From positions 248,001-312,000 of the forward strand of contig NZ_WARX01000014.1 in NCBI RefSeq assembly GCF_009720385.1: DNA of 64,000 nucleotides. Reading direction: 5' to 3'. The notes under the pieces were generated by a model, which made no database searches, was not told the DNA's origin, and saw only the letters and a program-made list of their open reading frames with translations. Shown here one piece after another: positions 1 to 7,885 of the stretch. Every line of letters starts with the position of its first letter. Position 1 is the first letter of the stretch. The stretch is from Catellatospora vulcania. Lineage in GTDB: Bacteria; Actinomycetota; Actinomycetes; Mycobacteriales; Micromonosporaceae. The translations under genes were made by a program, and so were the position numbers.

Positions 1-296
1 ACGCGGGCCGGATCGTGGAGCAGGCCGACGTGCACGCGCTGTACGGCAAGCCCTGCCACCCGTACACGCTGGCCCTGCTGGACTCGCTGCCGCGCCTGGA
101 CCTCAAGGGCCAGGAGCTCAACACCATCAAGGGCCTTCCGCCCAACCTGCTGCGCATTCCGTCGGGCTGCGCCTTCCACCCGCGGTGCCGGATGGCGCGT
201 GACATCTGCTCGACCCAGCGCCCCGCGCTGCTCGAGCTGGGTGGCGTCCGGTCAAGTGCCTGTCACTTCGCAGAGGAGCTGTACGGCCGTGAGTGA
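1..296 (+). CDS. Oligopeptide ABC transporter ATP-binding protein (DppD/OppD type), 3' end only
   Basis: The reading frame is open from the left edge of the window, so only the C-terminal ~97 residues are seen. They match the end of OppD/DppD-type ATPases: the CHPYTLALLDSLPRLD segment, the [20 protein letters not shown] segment with its conserved cysteines, and a closing S-S-A-C-H-F motif. This C-terminal region is typical of peptide-importer ATPases. The same architecture is seen in full at 19683-20723. The stop overlaps the GTG start of the next ATPase by 8 bases, so the two are translationally coupled subunits. The ATPase core, membrane subunits and binding protein must lie left of the window. 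Confidence 0.9.
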   Translation, partial: AGRIVEQADVHALYGKPCHPYTLALLDSLPRLDLKGQELNTIKGLPPNLLRIPSGCAFHPRCRMARDICSTQRPALLELGGVRSSACHFAEELYGRE

Positions 297-1296
297 AGTG
301 ATCCTCGAAGTACGCGACCTGGTCAAGCACTTCCCGATCCGCCAGGGCGTTCTCTTCAAGCGCGTCATCGGGCAGATCAAGGCGGTCGACGGCGTCTCGC
401 TGGACCTGCACAAGGGTGAGACGCTGGGCATCGTCGGCGAGTCCGGCTGCGGCAAGTCGACGCTGGCCAAGCTGCTGATGAACCTCGAGAAGCCGACCTC
501 CGGTGAGGTGCGCTACCAGGGGCGGGACGTGCTGCGGCTCAACCCGGCCGATCAGCGCCGGCTGCGCCGCAACATCCAGCTGGTCATGCAGGACCCGTAC
601 ACCTCGCTCAACCCGCGGATGACCGTGGGCGACATCGTCGGAGAGCCGTTCGACATCCACCCCGACGTGGCGCCCAAGCGCGACCGGCGGCGCAAGGTGC
701 AGGAACTGCTCGACGTGGTCGGCCTCAACCCCGAGCACATCAACCGGTACCCGCACCAGTTCTCCGGCGGACAGCGCCAGCGCATCGGCATCGCCCGCGC
801 GCTGGCTCTCAAGCCCGAGGTCATCGTCTGCGACGAGCCCGTGTCGGCACTCGACGTGTCGATCCAGGCGCAGGTGATGAACCTGCTGGACCAGCTGCAG
901 AACGAGTTCAACCTGTCGTACATCTTCATCGCCCACGACCTGTCGGTGGTGCGCCACATCGCCGACCGGGTGGGCGTGATGTACCTCGGCAAGATGGTCG
1001 AGGTCGGCACGGACGACGACATCTACGTCCGGCCGACGCACCCGTACACGCAGGCTCTGCTGTCCGCGGTGCCGGTGCCGGACCCCACGGTCCGTCAGCA
1101 CAAGGCGGTCATCCGGCTGGAGGGCGACGTCCCGTCGCCGGCCAACCCGCCGTCGGGCTGCCGCTTCCGTACCCGGTGCTGGAAGGCCCAGGAGATCTGC
1201 GCGACGGAGCCGCCGCTGCTGCAGATCCGCCCCACCTCGGGCCACCCGAGCGCGTGCCACTTCGCCCAGGAGAAGGACGTGGTGCACGCGGGGTAG
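289..1296 (+). CDS. Oligopeptide ABC transporter ATP-binding protein (DppF/OppF type)
   Basis: Second ATPase of a peptide importer, 335 residues. Walker A is GESGCGKST near residue 48, the ABC signature is [14 protein letters not shown] near 160, Walker B is VIVCDEP just after it, and the H-loop is in IAHDLSVV. The C-terminal oligo_HPY-type region has the [14 protein letters not shown] and SACHF cysteine motifs. A longer frame exists from 199, but the GTG at 289 gives the family-length N terminus (SEVILEVRDLVKHFPI), overlaps the upstream stop by 8 bases, and has GAGGAG about 10 bases upstream. It is closely related to the ATPase at 18659-19699, so the genome has at least two such importers. 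It is last in its operon and is followed by a hairpin. Confidence 0.95.
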   Translation: MSEVILEVRDLVKHFPIRQGVLFKRVIGQIKAVDGVSLDLHKGETLGIVGESGCGKSTLAKLLMNLEKPTSGEVRYQGRDVLRLNPADQRRLRRNIQLVMQDPYTSLNPRMTVGDIVGEPFDIHPDVAPKRDRRRKVQELLDVVGLNPEHINRYPHQFSGGQRQRIGIARALALKPEVIVCDEPVSALDVSIQAQVMNLLDQLQNEFNLSYIFIAHDLSVVRHIADRVGVMYLGKMVEVGTDDDIYVRPTHPYTQALLSAVPVPDPTVRQHKAVIRLEGDVPSPANPPSGCRFRTRCWKAQEICATEPPLLQIRPTSGHPSACHFAQEKDVVHAG

Positions 1297-1374
1297 GAGT
1301 GTCTCCCGGTGGCGAACGGTCAGGTGGAAATGAGCCTCCGGCCGGACCGCCCGCCACCGGGTCAACATAGAGCA

Positions 1375-1406
1375 GGGCACCGTCCGCATAGCGGGCGGTG
1401 CCCTGT
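1375..1406 (+). terminator. Stem-loop terminator after the peptide-importer operon
   Basis: Arms 1375-1387 and 1391-1403 pair over 13 positions with one G-U pair around a 3-base loop. The hairpin is GC-rich and lies 79 bases after the dppF-type stop. There is no long T tail, which is usual for actinomycete terminators. Confidence 0.65.
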
Positions 1407-1460
1407 GCATGTGCCCCCAACCACCCGACCCCACCTGCGGCCACCCGCCGCCCCCCACCT

Positions 1461-1527
1461 GCCGCAACTCTTAAAGAGTCGCGGCTACGGCGGGTCGCGA
1501 TGGCCGCGTCTCTTTAAGAGTTGCGGC
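1461..1527. repeat. Dispersed palindrome, family F (copy 1)
   Basis: Arms 1461-1485 and 1503-1527 are complementary over 25 bases with a single mismatch; the loop is 17 bases. The outer arm reads GCCGCAACTCTTAAAGAG. The same outer sequence builds the palindrome at 60262-60321. It sits between the convergent dppF-type gene and chorismate mutase gene, so it could also terminate both. Confidence 0.8.
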
Positions 1528-1560
1528 CAGGAGCGGTGCGCGGGTGCGCGGCTGCGCAGG

Positions 1561-1845
1561 TCAGAGGGGGCCGCGGCCGGCGCGGAGGATGAGCAGGGCG
1601 AGCTGGGTGCCGTCGGGGCCGAGCTCGGCGCGGAAGCGGTCCATGATCTCGCGCTCGCGGCTGAGCACCAGGCGGGTGCCGCCGGAGGCGACGCGGGTCT
1701 TGCCGACCTGCTGCGAGATCGCGGCACGCTCCTGCCACAGCGCGATGAGGGTGGCGTCGATCTGGTCGATGCGTTCGCGCATCGAGCTGATCTCGGTGGC
1801 TGCCTCCGGCGCGGCGGTGCCGGTCTCGTGGGCGATGGCGCTCAT
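1561..1845 (-). CDS. Chorismate mutase, AroQ type
   Basis: Small (94 residue) all-helical chorismate mutase, which converts chorismate to prephenate on the way to Phe and Tyr. The N-terminal helix pattern MRERIDQIDATLIALWQER, the following QQVGKTR with the catalytic-type Lys, and the REREIMDRF segment fit the AroQ fold. A frame from 1890 is open, but the ATG at 1845 has GAGGAG six bases upstream and gives the usual length. It lies next to pcrA and an M23 gene, as Rv0948c does in M. tuberculosis; that homologue is an intracellular mutase activated by DAHP synthase. No signal peptide is seen. A hairpin and a short ORF lie upstream (1893-2058). Confidence 0.9.
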   Translation of the reverse strand: MSAIAHETGTAAPEAATEISSMRERIDQIDATLIALWQERAAISQQVGKTRVASGGTRLVLSREREIMDRFRAELGPDGTQLALLILRAGRGPL

Positions 1846-1892
1846 GTGGGACTCCTCAGTGGGATTGTCGCTCACCAGTGGCCGGGGCAAGG

Positions 1893-1927
1893 CGAAAGCC
1901 CCGGGCTCTGGGAGCCCGGGGCTTTCG
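1893..1927 (-). terminator. Perfect hairpin upstream of chorismate mutase (terminator or attenuator)
   Basis: Arms 1893-1908 and 1912-1927 are perfectly complementary over 16 bases with a 3-base loop. On the minus strand the stem ends in GGGGCTTTCG. It lies between the short ORF at 1942-2058 and the chorismate mutase start, so it may end transcription from upstream or attenuate entry into the mutase gene. Confidence 0.7.
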
Positions 1928-1941
1928 TGAGGTCTGTGTGC

Positions 1942-2058
1942 TCAGGCGCGACCCACGGCTGCCGGGTTCCCGGAGCCATAGGTAAACGAGCACGCCTGGT
2001 TGATCACGTTGCCAAGTATGCCATGCCCACTTCGCGACGCAAGCACTTCGACCATCAT
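1942..2058 (-). CDS. Possible 38-residue ORF or leader peptide
   Basis: A 38-codon frame starts with two ATG codons, with AAGG six bases upstream of the first. Its codons are less GC-biased than those of neighbouring genes. The peptide contains the stretch ACSFTYGSGNPAAVGRA; I recognise no family. The stop lies 15 bases before a perfect 16-bp hairpin and about 95 bases before chorismate mutase. That arrangement (RBS, short ORF, hairpin, aromatic biosynthesis gene) resembles a leader peptide with an attenuator, but the peptide has only one Phe and one Tyr. It could also be chance. Confidence 0.3.
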   Translation of the reverse strand: MMVEVLASRSGHGILGNVINQACSFTYGSGNPAAVGRA

Positions 2059-2087
2059 GTGAGACCTTGATCTATCCGGGTGGTGGG

Positions 2088-3932
2088 TCAGCCGAGCTTG
2101 GTGATGCGGTTGGCCGGTCCCGGGGTGATCGGACCGGTGGCCAGGTGCGCCACCAGCGCGTCGACGTCGAACCCGGGCGCGTAGACCCGGCCCGTGCCCG
2201 CGGTCAGCGCCGTGAAGTTGTCGCCGCCGTTGGCCAGGAAGTCGTTCGTCGTGACCTGGTACGTGGCGGCCGGGTCGATCGGCGTGCCGTTGAGCGTCAG
2301 ACCGGAGACCCGGCTGCCCAGCGGCAGGGTGGTGTCGTACGAGTACGAGAAGCCCGCCGAGATCTGGAGGATCTTGGTGGTGTTCTGGCCGGCCTGGCCG
2401 GCGAACTGCTGCTCCAGCACCGCGTCGAGCTGCGCCCCGGTCAGCGACTGGGTGACCACCAGGTTGTTGAACGGCTGGACGGTGAACGCCTCGCCGTAGG
2501 TCACCTGGCCCGCGGCCTCGCCACCGGGCGAGTTCGCGAAGGTGAGCGGCGCCCGGATGCCGCCCGGGTTCATCAGCGCGAGCTGTGCCCCGGCCGAGGC
2601 GGTCCAGGCCAGCTGGGCGTCGGCGATGACGTCGCCGAGCGGGCTCTCCCCGCTGGGCGCGACGTCGCGCACGATGTCGGCGGAGATGCTGCCGACGATC
2701 CGGTTGGCCAGCGGCGCCACGGCGACGCGGTACTTGTCCGCGATCGTCTTGGCGGCCGGGTCGACCAGCGCGGGGTTGCGCACGAACACGCCCGGGGCGG
2801 TGGTCTGCCAGGTGCCGTCGGCGTTGCGGACGCCGTTCTCGACGACGACGTTGCGCGCCTCGACCGAGGTGAAGGTGCGGCTGCGGCGGTCCATGTTCAG
2901 CGTGATGTCGGTGACCAGCTGGCCGTTGGTGCCGGCGCTGGTGACGACGACGGGCTTGCCCGACTTGTTGGGCAGCTGGCACGTGTAGAAGCGGTGCGTG
3001 TGGCCGGAGACCACGACGCCGATCTCGTCACGCAGGCCGGCCACGATCGGGGAGATCACGCCGGTGAACCCGTCACAGGTGGAGACGTTGCCGGTGGCGC
3101 CCTGCTGGCCGCCCTCGTGCAGCAGCAGCACCTGCGCCTTGACGCCGAGCAGGCGGAGCAGGCCGCTCCACAGGTTCGCGGTCTCGACCTCGTCCCGGAA
3201 GTCGACCGTGGTGATGCCCGCCGGGTTCACGATGCCCGGGGTGCCCTCCAGCGTCATGCCGATGAAGCCGACCGGCACGCCGTCGATGATCTTCACGTCG
3301 ACCGGCGGGAGGATCGGCAGCTTGGTGCGCTTGTCGGTGACGTTCGCGGCGAGGTACTGGAACTCCGCGCCGTCGAAGCCGTCGCCGGCGAAGCAGCCCT
3401 CGACCGGGTGGCAGCCGCCGTGCTGCATGCGCTTGAGCTCGGTGACGCCCTCGTCGAACTCGTGGTTGCCGACCGAGCTGACGTCCAGGCCGAGCTCGCT
3501 GAGCAGCTCGATGGTGGGCTCGTCGTGGAACGCCGCGCTGACCAGCGGGGTGGCGCCGATCATGTCGCCGGCGCCGACGGTGACGACCTCCTGGCCGGCC
3601 GCCTCACCCTCGGCGCGCAGCTGCTTGACCCAGTGGGCCAGGTATTCGACACCGCCCGCGGGGGTGCCGAGCACCGCCGCGCCGCTGCCGGTCGGCGGGT
3701 CGATCGCGCCGTGGAAGTCGTTGAACGCGAGAAGGTTGCCGTATGCCGCGTGGTCGGCCGATGCCGCCGCGGCCAGGTCGACCGACACGGGCGTGAGGGG
3801 TGTCCACGCCGGGGCCGAGGAAGCGCTCGAACCGCTGCTCAGCGGGATCGTCGCGACGACGGCCAGCGCCAGCGCCGGCAGCGCCAGGTGCCGCATTGTG
3901 CCTGCCCAGCCCCGAGAACGGGGGTGATTCAT
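2088..3932 (-). CDS. Secreted 5'-nucleotidase / bifunctional metallophosphatase (UshA family)
   Basis: 614 residues. A signal peptide (RH then a hydrophobic run ending near SSASSA) is followed by a calcineurin-type metallophosphatase domain. Metal-binding motifs are NDFHGA near residue 70, GAGDMIGAT, GNHEFDEG and SGHTHRFYTC. The C-terminal 5_nucleotid_C domain carries NPGGIRAP and the substrate-clamp motif TNDFLANGGDNF near the end. The family hydrolyses extracellular nucleotides for phosphate and nucleoside salvage. The ATG at 3932 has GGAGG six bases upstream; the longer frame to 4106 lacks a signal peptide and is rejected. There is no cell-wall sorting motif, so the enzyme is probably released. 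Confidence 0.93.
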   Translation of the reverse strand: MNHPRSRGWAGTMRHLALPALALAVVATIPLSSGSSASSAPAWTPLTPVSVDLAAAASADHAAYGNLLAFNDFHGAIDPPTGSGAAVLGTPAGGVEYLAHWVKQLRAEGEAAGQEVVTVGAGDMIGATPLVSAAFHDEPTIELLSELGLDVSSVGNHEFDEGVTELKRMQHGGCHPVEGCFAGDGFDGAEFQYLAANVTDKRTKLPILPPVDVKIIDGVPVGFIGMTLEGTPGIVNPAGITTVDFRDEVETANLWSGLLRLLGVKAQVLLLHEGGQQGATGNVSTCDGFTGVISPIVAGLRDEIGVVVSGHTHRFYTCQLPNKSGKPVVVTSAGTNGQLVTDITLNMDRRSRTFTSVEARNVVVENGVRNADGTWQTTAPGVFVRNPALVDPAAKTIADKYRVAVAPLANRIVGSISADIVRDVAPSGESPLGDVIADAQLAWTASAGAQLALMNPGGIRAPLTFANSPGGEAAGQVTYGEAFTVQPFNNLVVTQSLTGAQLDAVLEQQFAGQAGQNTTKILQISAGFSYSYDTTLPLGSRVSGLTLNGTPIDPAATYQVTTNDFLANGGDNFTALTAGTGRVYAPGFDVDALVAHLATGPITPGPANRITKLG

Positions 3933-4120
3933 GGGGGGCCTCCAGAGTAGGCATCGCGCGGGGGTGCGCGATGATTTATGAAGGCATCCTTGCGTATGCG
4001 TTTCTGCCGCGCCACAGCCCATCGGTGACACCTGCACGACCTTCTCGCTACGGGCCGGTTTCGCGCTCAGCGGTGGCGGGCTGGGGCGATGTCGGTGGGG
4101 GCGCATAGACTCTCCAGACG

Positions 4121-6550
4121 ATGCATGCGCTCTTCGATCTCCCCGAGATGACGCCGTCCGAGACGACGCCCGGGGGCAGGCCCGCCACCGTGAAACCGCC
4201 CGCCGAGAAGGCCTCCGGCGGTTCCTGGCCGTCCCAGGGCGAGCGGACCCCCACCGAGTCCGCGCCGCGGATAGCGGCGCTCCTGGACGGCCTCAACGAG
4301 CCCCAGCGGGCAGCCGTCACCCACGAGGGCACGCCGCTACTGATCGTCGCGGGGGCGGGCTCCGGCAAGACCAGGGTGCTGACCCAGCGCATCGCCTACC
4401 TGCTGGCCGCCCGCGGCGTGCACCCCGGCGAGATCCTGGCCATCACGTTCACCAACAAGGCCGCGGGTGAGCTGCGGGAACGAGTCGCGGCGCAGGTCGG
4501 CGGCCGGGCCCGGATGATGTGGGTTTCCACGTTCCACTCGGCCTGCCTGCGGATTCTGCGCGCGGAGCACGAGCACGCCGGCCTCAAGTCGACCTTCTCG
4601 ATCTACGACGCGGACGACTCGCGCCGGCTCATGCAACTGGTCGCACGCGAGCTGGACCTCGACCCCAAACGCTACCCGCCGCGCAGCCTGGCCGCGCAGG
4701 TGTCGAACCTGAAGAACGAGCTGGTCGACCCCGAGGCGTTCACGCCGCACGGGCCGGCCGAGCGGGTGCTCGCCGAGGCATACACGCTCTACCAGCAGCG
4801 GCTGCAGCAGGCCCATGCGCTCGACTTCGACGACATCATCATGCGCACCGTGCACCTGCTGCAGGCCAAGCCCGAGGTGACGGAGAAATACCGGCGGCGC
4901 TTCCGGCACGTGCTGGTGGATGAGTACCAGGACACCAACCACGCGCAGTACACGCTGGTCAAGGAGCTGGTGGGCGACACCGGCGAGCTGTGCGTGGTCG
5001 GTGACGCGGATCAGTCGATCTACGCGTTCCGCGGCGCGACCATCCGCAACATCCTGGAGTTCGAGCGGGACTACCCGCAGGCGCGCACCATCCTGCTGGA
5101 GCAGAACTACCGCTCCACGCAGACCATCCTGTCCGCCGCCAACGCGGTCATCGACCGCAACAGCGACCGCAAGCCCAAGCGGCTGTGGAGCGATCAGGGG
5201 GCCGGCGAGCAGATCGTCGGCTACGTCGCCGACAACGAGCATGCCGAGGCCGACTGGGTGGCCCGCGAGATCGACCGGCTCACCGACGCCGAGTCGGCCC
5301 GGCCCGGCGACGTCGCGGTGTTCTACCGCACCAACGCCCAGTCCCGGGTCTTCGAGGACATCTTCATCCGGCTCGGCCTGCCCTACAAGGTCGTCGGCGG
5401 GGTGCGCTTCTACGAGCGCAAGGAGGTCCGCGACGCGCTGGCCTACCTGCGGGCGGTGTCCAACGAGGACGACACGGTCAGCATGCGCCGGATCATCAAC
5501 ACGCCCAAGCGCGGTCTGGGCGACCGGGCCGAGGCCGTGGTGGAGGCGCTGGCCGCGCGCGACCGGACCTCCTTCGGGGCCGCGCTGCGCCGGGCCGCGG
5601 AGGCGCCGGGCATCTCGACCCGGGCGGTCAACTCGATCGGCGACTTCCTGGCGATGATGGACTCCGCCCGGGAGCTGGCCCGCACCGCGCCGCCGGAGCA
5701 GGTGCTCGAACAGCTGCTGACCGAGTCCGGCCTGCTCTCGGAGCTGGAGGAGAGCCTGGATCCGCAGGACGAGGGCCGGGTCGAGAACCTGCAGGAACTG
5801 GTCAGCGTGGCCCGGGAGTACGCCGAGCGCACCGCCGCGGCCGACGAGACGCCCACCCTGGCCGGCTTCCTGGAGCAGGTCGCGCTGGTCGCCGACGCCG
5901 ACCAGGTGCCCTCGGACGACCCCGAGCACCAGGGCGTGGTCACGCTGATGACCCTGCACACCGCCAAGGGCCTGGAGTTCCCCGTCGTCTTCCTCACCGG
6001 CCTGGAGGACGGGGTCTTCCCGCACCTGCGGTCGCTGGGCGAGGTCAAGGAGCTGGAGGAGGAGCGGCGGCTGGCCTACGTCGGCATCACCCGCGCCCGC
6101 CGCCGGCTCTACCTGTCCCGGGCGGTGACCCGCTCGGCGTGGGGGCAGCCGCAGTACAACCCGGCGTCGCGCTTCCTGGAGGAGCTGCCGCCCGAGCTGC
6201 TCGACTGGCAGCGCACCGAGGGGGCGTACACCTCCTGGGGTTCGCGCGGCGGCGGCATCGGCGGCCGGGAGCGGGCACAGGAGCGGGGGAGCGGCACCTT
6301 CGTGGGCGGCACCGCCCGCGCCGCGGCGCTCGCCAGCAAGATCGGCATCGACCCGAGCAAGCTCGCCACCGCCAGCGACCTCGCCGCGGCCCCGTCGCTG
6401 TCCGCCGGCGACCGGGTCAACCACCAGCGTTACGGCCTGGGCCGGGTGCTCGCGGTGCAGGGCGCCGGAGCCCGCGCCCAGGTCCAGGTCGACTTCGGCG
6501 ACCAGGTCCTCTGGCTGGTCCTCCGCCACGCTCCCCTGGAGAAGATCTGA
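4121..6550 (+). CDS. pcrA: ATP-dependent DNA helicase PcrA/UvrD1
   Basis: 809-residue SF1A 3'-5' helicase used in nucleotide excision repair and replication restart. Visible motifs are Walker A AGAGSGKT at residues 77-84, motif Ia ITFTNKAAGELRERV, Walker B DEYQDT near 266, motif III GDADQSIYAFRGA, motif IV QNYRST near 328, motif V TLHTAKGLEFPVVF near 610 and motif VI YVGITRARRRL. A C-terminal Tudor-like segment (VNHQRYGLGRVLAV to the end) is the RNA-polymerase-interacting region known in PcrA. The ~55-residue N-terminal extension before the Q-motif is low complexity. The neighbours match uvrD1 of M. tuberculosis. Confidence 0.97.
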   Translation: MHALFDLPEMTPSETTPGGRPATVKPPAEKASGGSWPSQGERTPTESAPRIAALLDGLNEPQRAAVTHEGTPLLIVAGAGSGKTRVLTQRIAYLLAARGVHPGEILAITFTNKAAGELRERVAAQVGGRARMMWVSTFHSACLRILRAEHEHAGLKSTFSIYDADDSRRLMQLVARELDLDPKRYPPRSLAAQVSNLKNELVDPEAFTPHGPAERVLAEAYTLYQQRLQQAHALDFDDIIMRTVHLLQAKPEVTEKYRRRFRHVLVDEYQDTNHAQYTLVKELVGDTGELCVVGDADQSIYAFRGATIRNILEFERDYPQARTILLEQNYRSTQTILSAANAVIDRNSDRKPKRLWSDQGAGEQIVGYVADNEHAEADWVAREIDRLTDAESARPGDVAVFYRTNAQSRVFEDIFIRLGLPYKVVGGVRFYERKEVRDALAYLRAVSNEDDTVSMRRIINTPKRGLGDRAEAVVEALAARDRTSFGAALRRAAEAPGISTRAVNSIGDFLAMMDSARELARTAPPEQVLEQLLTESGLLSELEESLDPQDEGRVENLQELVSVAREYAERTAAADETPTLAGFLEQVALVADADQVPSDDPEHQGVVTLMTLHTAKGLEFPVVFLTGLEDGVFPHLRSLGEVKELEEERRLAYVGITRARRRLYLSRAVTRSAWGQPQYNPASRFLEELPPELLDWQRTEGAYTSWGSRGGGIGGRERAQERGSGTFVGGTARAAALASKIGIDPSKLATASDLAAAPSLSAGDRVNHQRYGLGRVLAVQGAGARAQVQVDFGDQVLWLVLRHAPLEKI

Positions 6551-6570
6551 CCTGCCTTCCGCGCCGGCCT

Positions 6571-6633
6571 TGATCGCTGTTTCGTGCCGGAATGTGCGGT
6601 GCGAGTCCACCTTTCGACACGAAACAGCGATCA
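6571..6633. repeat. Dispersed palindrome, family B (copy 1)
   Basis: Outer arms 6571-6586 and 6618-6633 are perfectly complementary over 16 bases (TGATCGCTGTTTCGTG). The middle is only partly paired. Related copies lie at 30349-30411 and 37815-37877. It begins 20 bases after the pcrA stop, in the gap convergent with the M23 gene. Confidence 0.85.
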
Positions 6634-6640
6634 TCGCCGG

Positions 6641-6668
6641 TGACGCGGTGACGCGGTGACGCGGTGAC
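6641..6668. repeat. Tandem 8-bp repeat
   Basis: The unit TGACGCGG occurs 3.5 times in direct tandem, between a family B palindrome and a terminator hairpin. It is noncoding in any likely gene and is a candidate length-variable locus. Confidence 0.8.
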
Positions 6669-6708
6669 ACACGTGTGGCCCGGATCGCGAGATCCGGGCC
6701 ACACGTGT
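6669..6708. terminator. Perfect bidirectional terminator between pcrA and the M23 gene
   Basis: Arms 6669-6686 and 6691-6708 are complementary over 18 of 18 bases around a GCGA tetraloop. It lies between convergent genes and can serve both. Confidence 0.8.
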
Positions 6709-6803
6709 TCGGGGGGAAGGGGTTTTCGCTGGGGGACGCGCGGTGCGCGCATGGCTGCGCACACCGGCGTTCCGGGATGGGTGTCCCTACGGGGAGGGTG
6801 GGA

Positions 6804-7610
6804 TCAGCAGCTGATCGGGACGCCGCGGGCCTTCAGCCACGCGCTCGGCTCGATCTGGTTCCACATGCCCTTGTGCACCTCGAAGTGCAGGTGGGGGCCG
6901 GTGGAGTCGCCGGTGGATCCCTCGTAGCCGAGCAGGTCGCCGGCCTTCACCTTCTGGCCGACCTGGACCGCGTCGCGGCTCATGTGGGCGTAGTGGGTGA
7001 AGTAGCCGTCGCCGTGGTCGACGACCACGGAGATGCCGTAGCCGCTGTAGGCCCAGCCGCTGCTGAACACGGTGCCGGGGCCGACCGAGCGGATCGGGGT
7101 GCCGGCGGGCTCGGCCAGGTCGACGCCGGCGTGCAGGACGCCCCAGCGCTGACCGAAGCAGGAGGTGACCTGAGCGCCCGGCATGGGGCTGCCCCAGACG
7201 GGACGGGCCTTTACCGGCGCGGCGGCCTTCGGCGCGGCCTTGGGCACCGAGGTGCCGGCCTTGGCCTTGCTCTCCGCAGGCTGGACCGCCTTGGGAGCGA
7301 CCGCCTTGGGAGCGGCCTTCGGCGCCGCCTTGGGAGCCGCGACCTGAGTCTTGGCCGTGGTGCGCGCGGATCGGTCGGCGCGTTCCGCCGCCGACTCGCG
7401 GCTCACCGTGGACGTCGCCGCCACGGGGGTGACCTCGGTGGGTCCGTTGTCGATGTTGGCTGCGACCAGGCCTACAGACGCGATGCCGGCCAGTGCCGCG
7501 ATGGCCACGACATGACGCGAGCGGCCGCGGAGGCCGCTTCGGATCTTGTCGTTCACCACGTCGAACTTGGCGCGGGCTGCCTTGAGGATTTCGGTACTGC
7601 TGCCTTGCAT
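6804..7610 (-). CDS. M23 family metallopeptidase (LytM type), Lys/Ala/Pro-rich linker
   Basis: 268 residues. A cytoplasmic N terminus is followed by a membrane anchor or signal segment (HVVAIAALAGIASVGLVAA, about residues 34-52). Next is an extended KAAPKAAPKA-type linker, then a C-terminal peptidase domain. Zinc ligands are visible as HAGVD and HLHFE, with HYAHM between them, so the enzyme should be an active peptidoglycan endopeptidase outside the membrane. The ATG at 7610 has GGAGG upstream; the frame to 7691 adds only non-family sequence. Its tandem neighbour (7886-8593) has the same domain and a different linker. In the M. tuberculosis order this position is held by Rv0950c. Confidence 0.93.
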   Translation of the reverse strand: MQGSSTEILKAARAKFDVVNDKIRSGLRGRSRHVVAIAALAGIASVGLVAANIDNGPTEVTPVAATSTVSRESAAERADRSARTTAKTQVAAPKAAPKAAPKAVAPKAVQPAESKAKAGTSVPKAAPKAAAPVKARPVWGSPMPGAQVTSCFGQRWGVLHAGVDLAEPAGTPIRSVGPGTVFSSGWAYSGYGISVVVDHGDGYFTHYAHMSRDAVQVGQKVKAGDLLGYEGSTGDSTGPHLHFEVHKGMWNQIEPSAWLKARGVPISC

Positions 7611-7840
7611 GAGGTGGGAACCTCCGGGTCTACGTTGACACGGGCTCGAGCTATGTTGCCTGGTCAAAGCAGGTATGGCCAGCCCGGCCAAAACCCGGAA
7701 CGGACATGCGGGCGAGTACCACTCGGGAGTTATGTCCCCTTTACGTACCCGGGCCCACCCTGAGTCCTGTCAGGGTCGAGTGACCTGCGCCACCGGAATC
7801 CGGTGACCGGGGCCACCGCCGGGCCCCGTGGAACACGACA

Positions 7841-7873
7841 AAGCCGCCCGGATCTTTCGATACCGGGCGGCTT
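7841..7873 (-). terminator. Stem-loop terminator after the second M23 gene
   Basis: Arms 7841-7851 and 7863-7873 (AAGCCGCCCGG and its complement) pair perfectly over 11 bases. It lies 12 bases past the stop of the M23 gene at 7886. Confidence 0.7.
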
Positions 7874-7885
7874 AGCGGAGGTAAA

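Noticed and set aside
1309-2070. 253-codon plus-strand frame through the chorismate mutase region
   Set aside because: Overlaps a palindrome and runs antisense to chorismate mutase; composition is shadow-like.
4337-6670. 777-codon minus-strand frame opposite pcrA
   Set aside because: Antisense shadow of PcrA with no recognisable domain or RBS.
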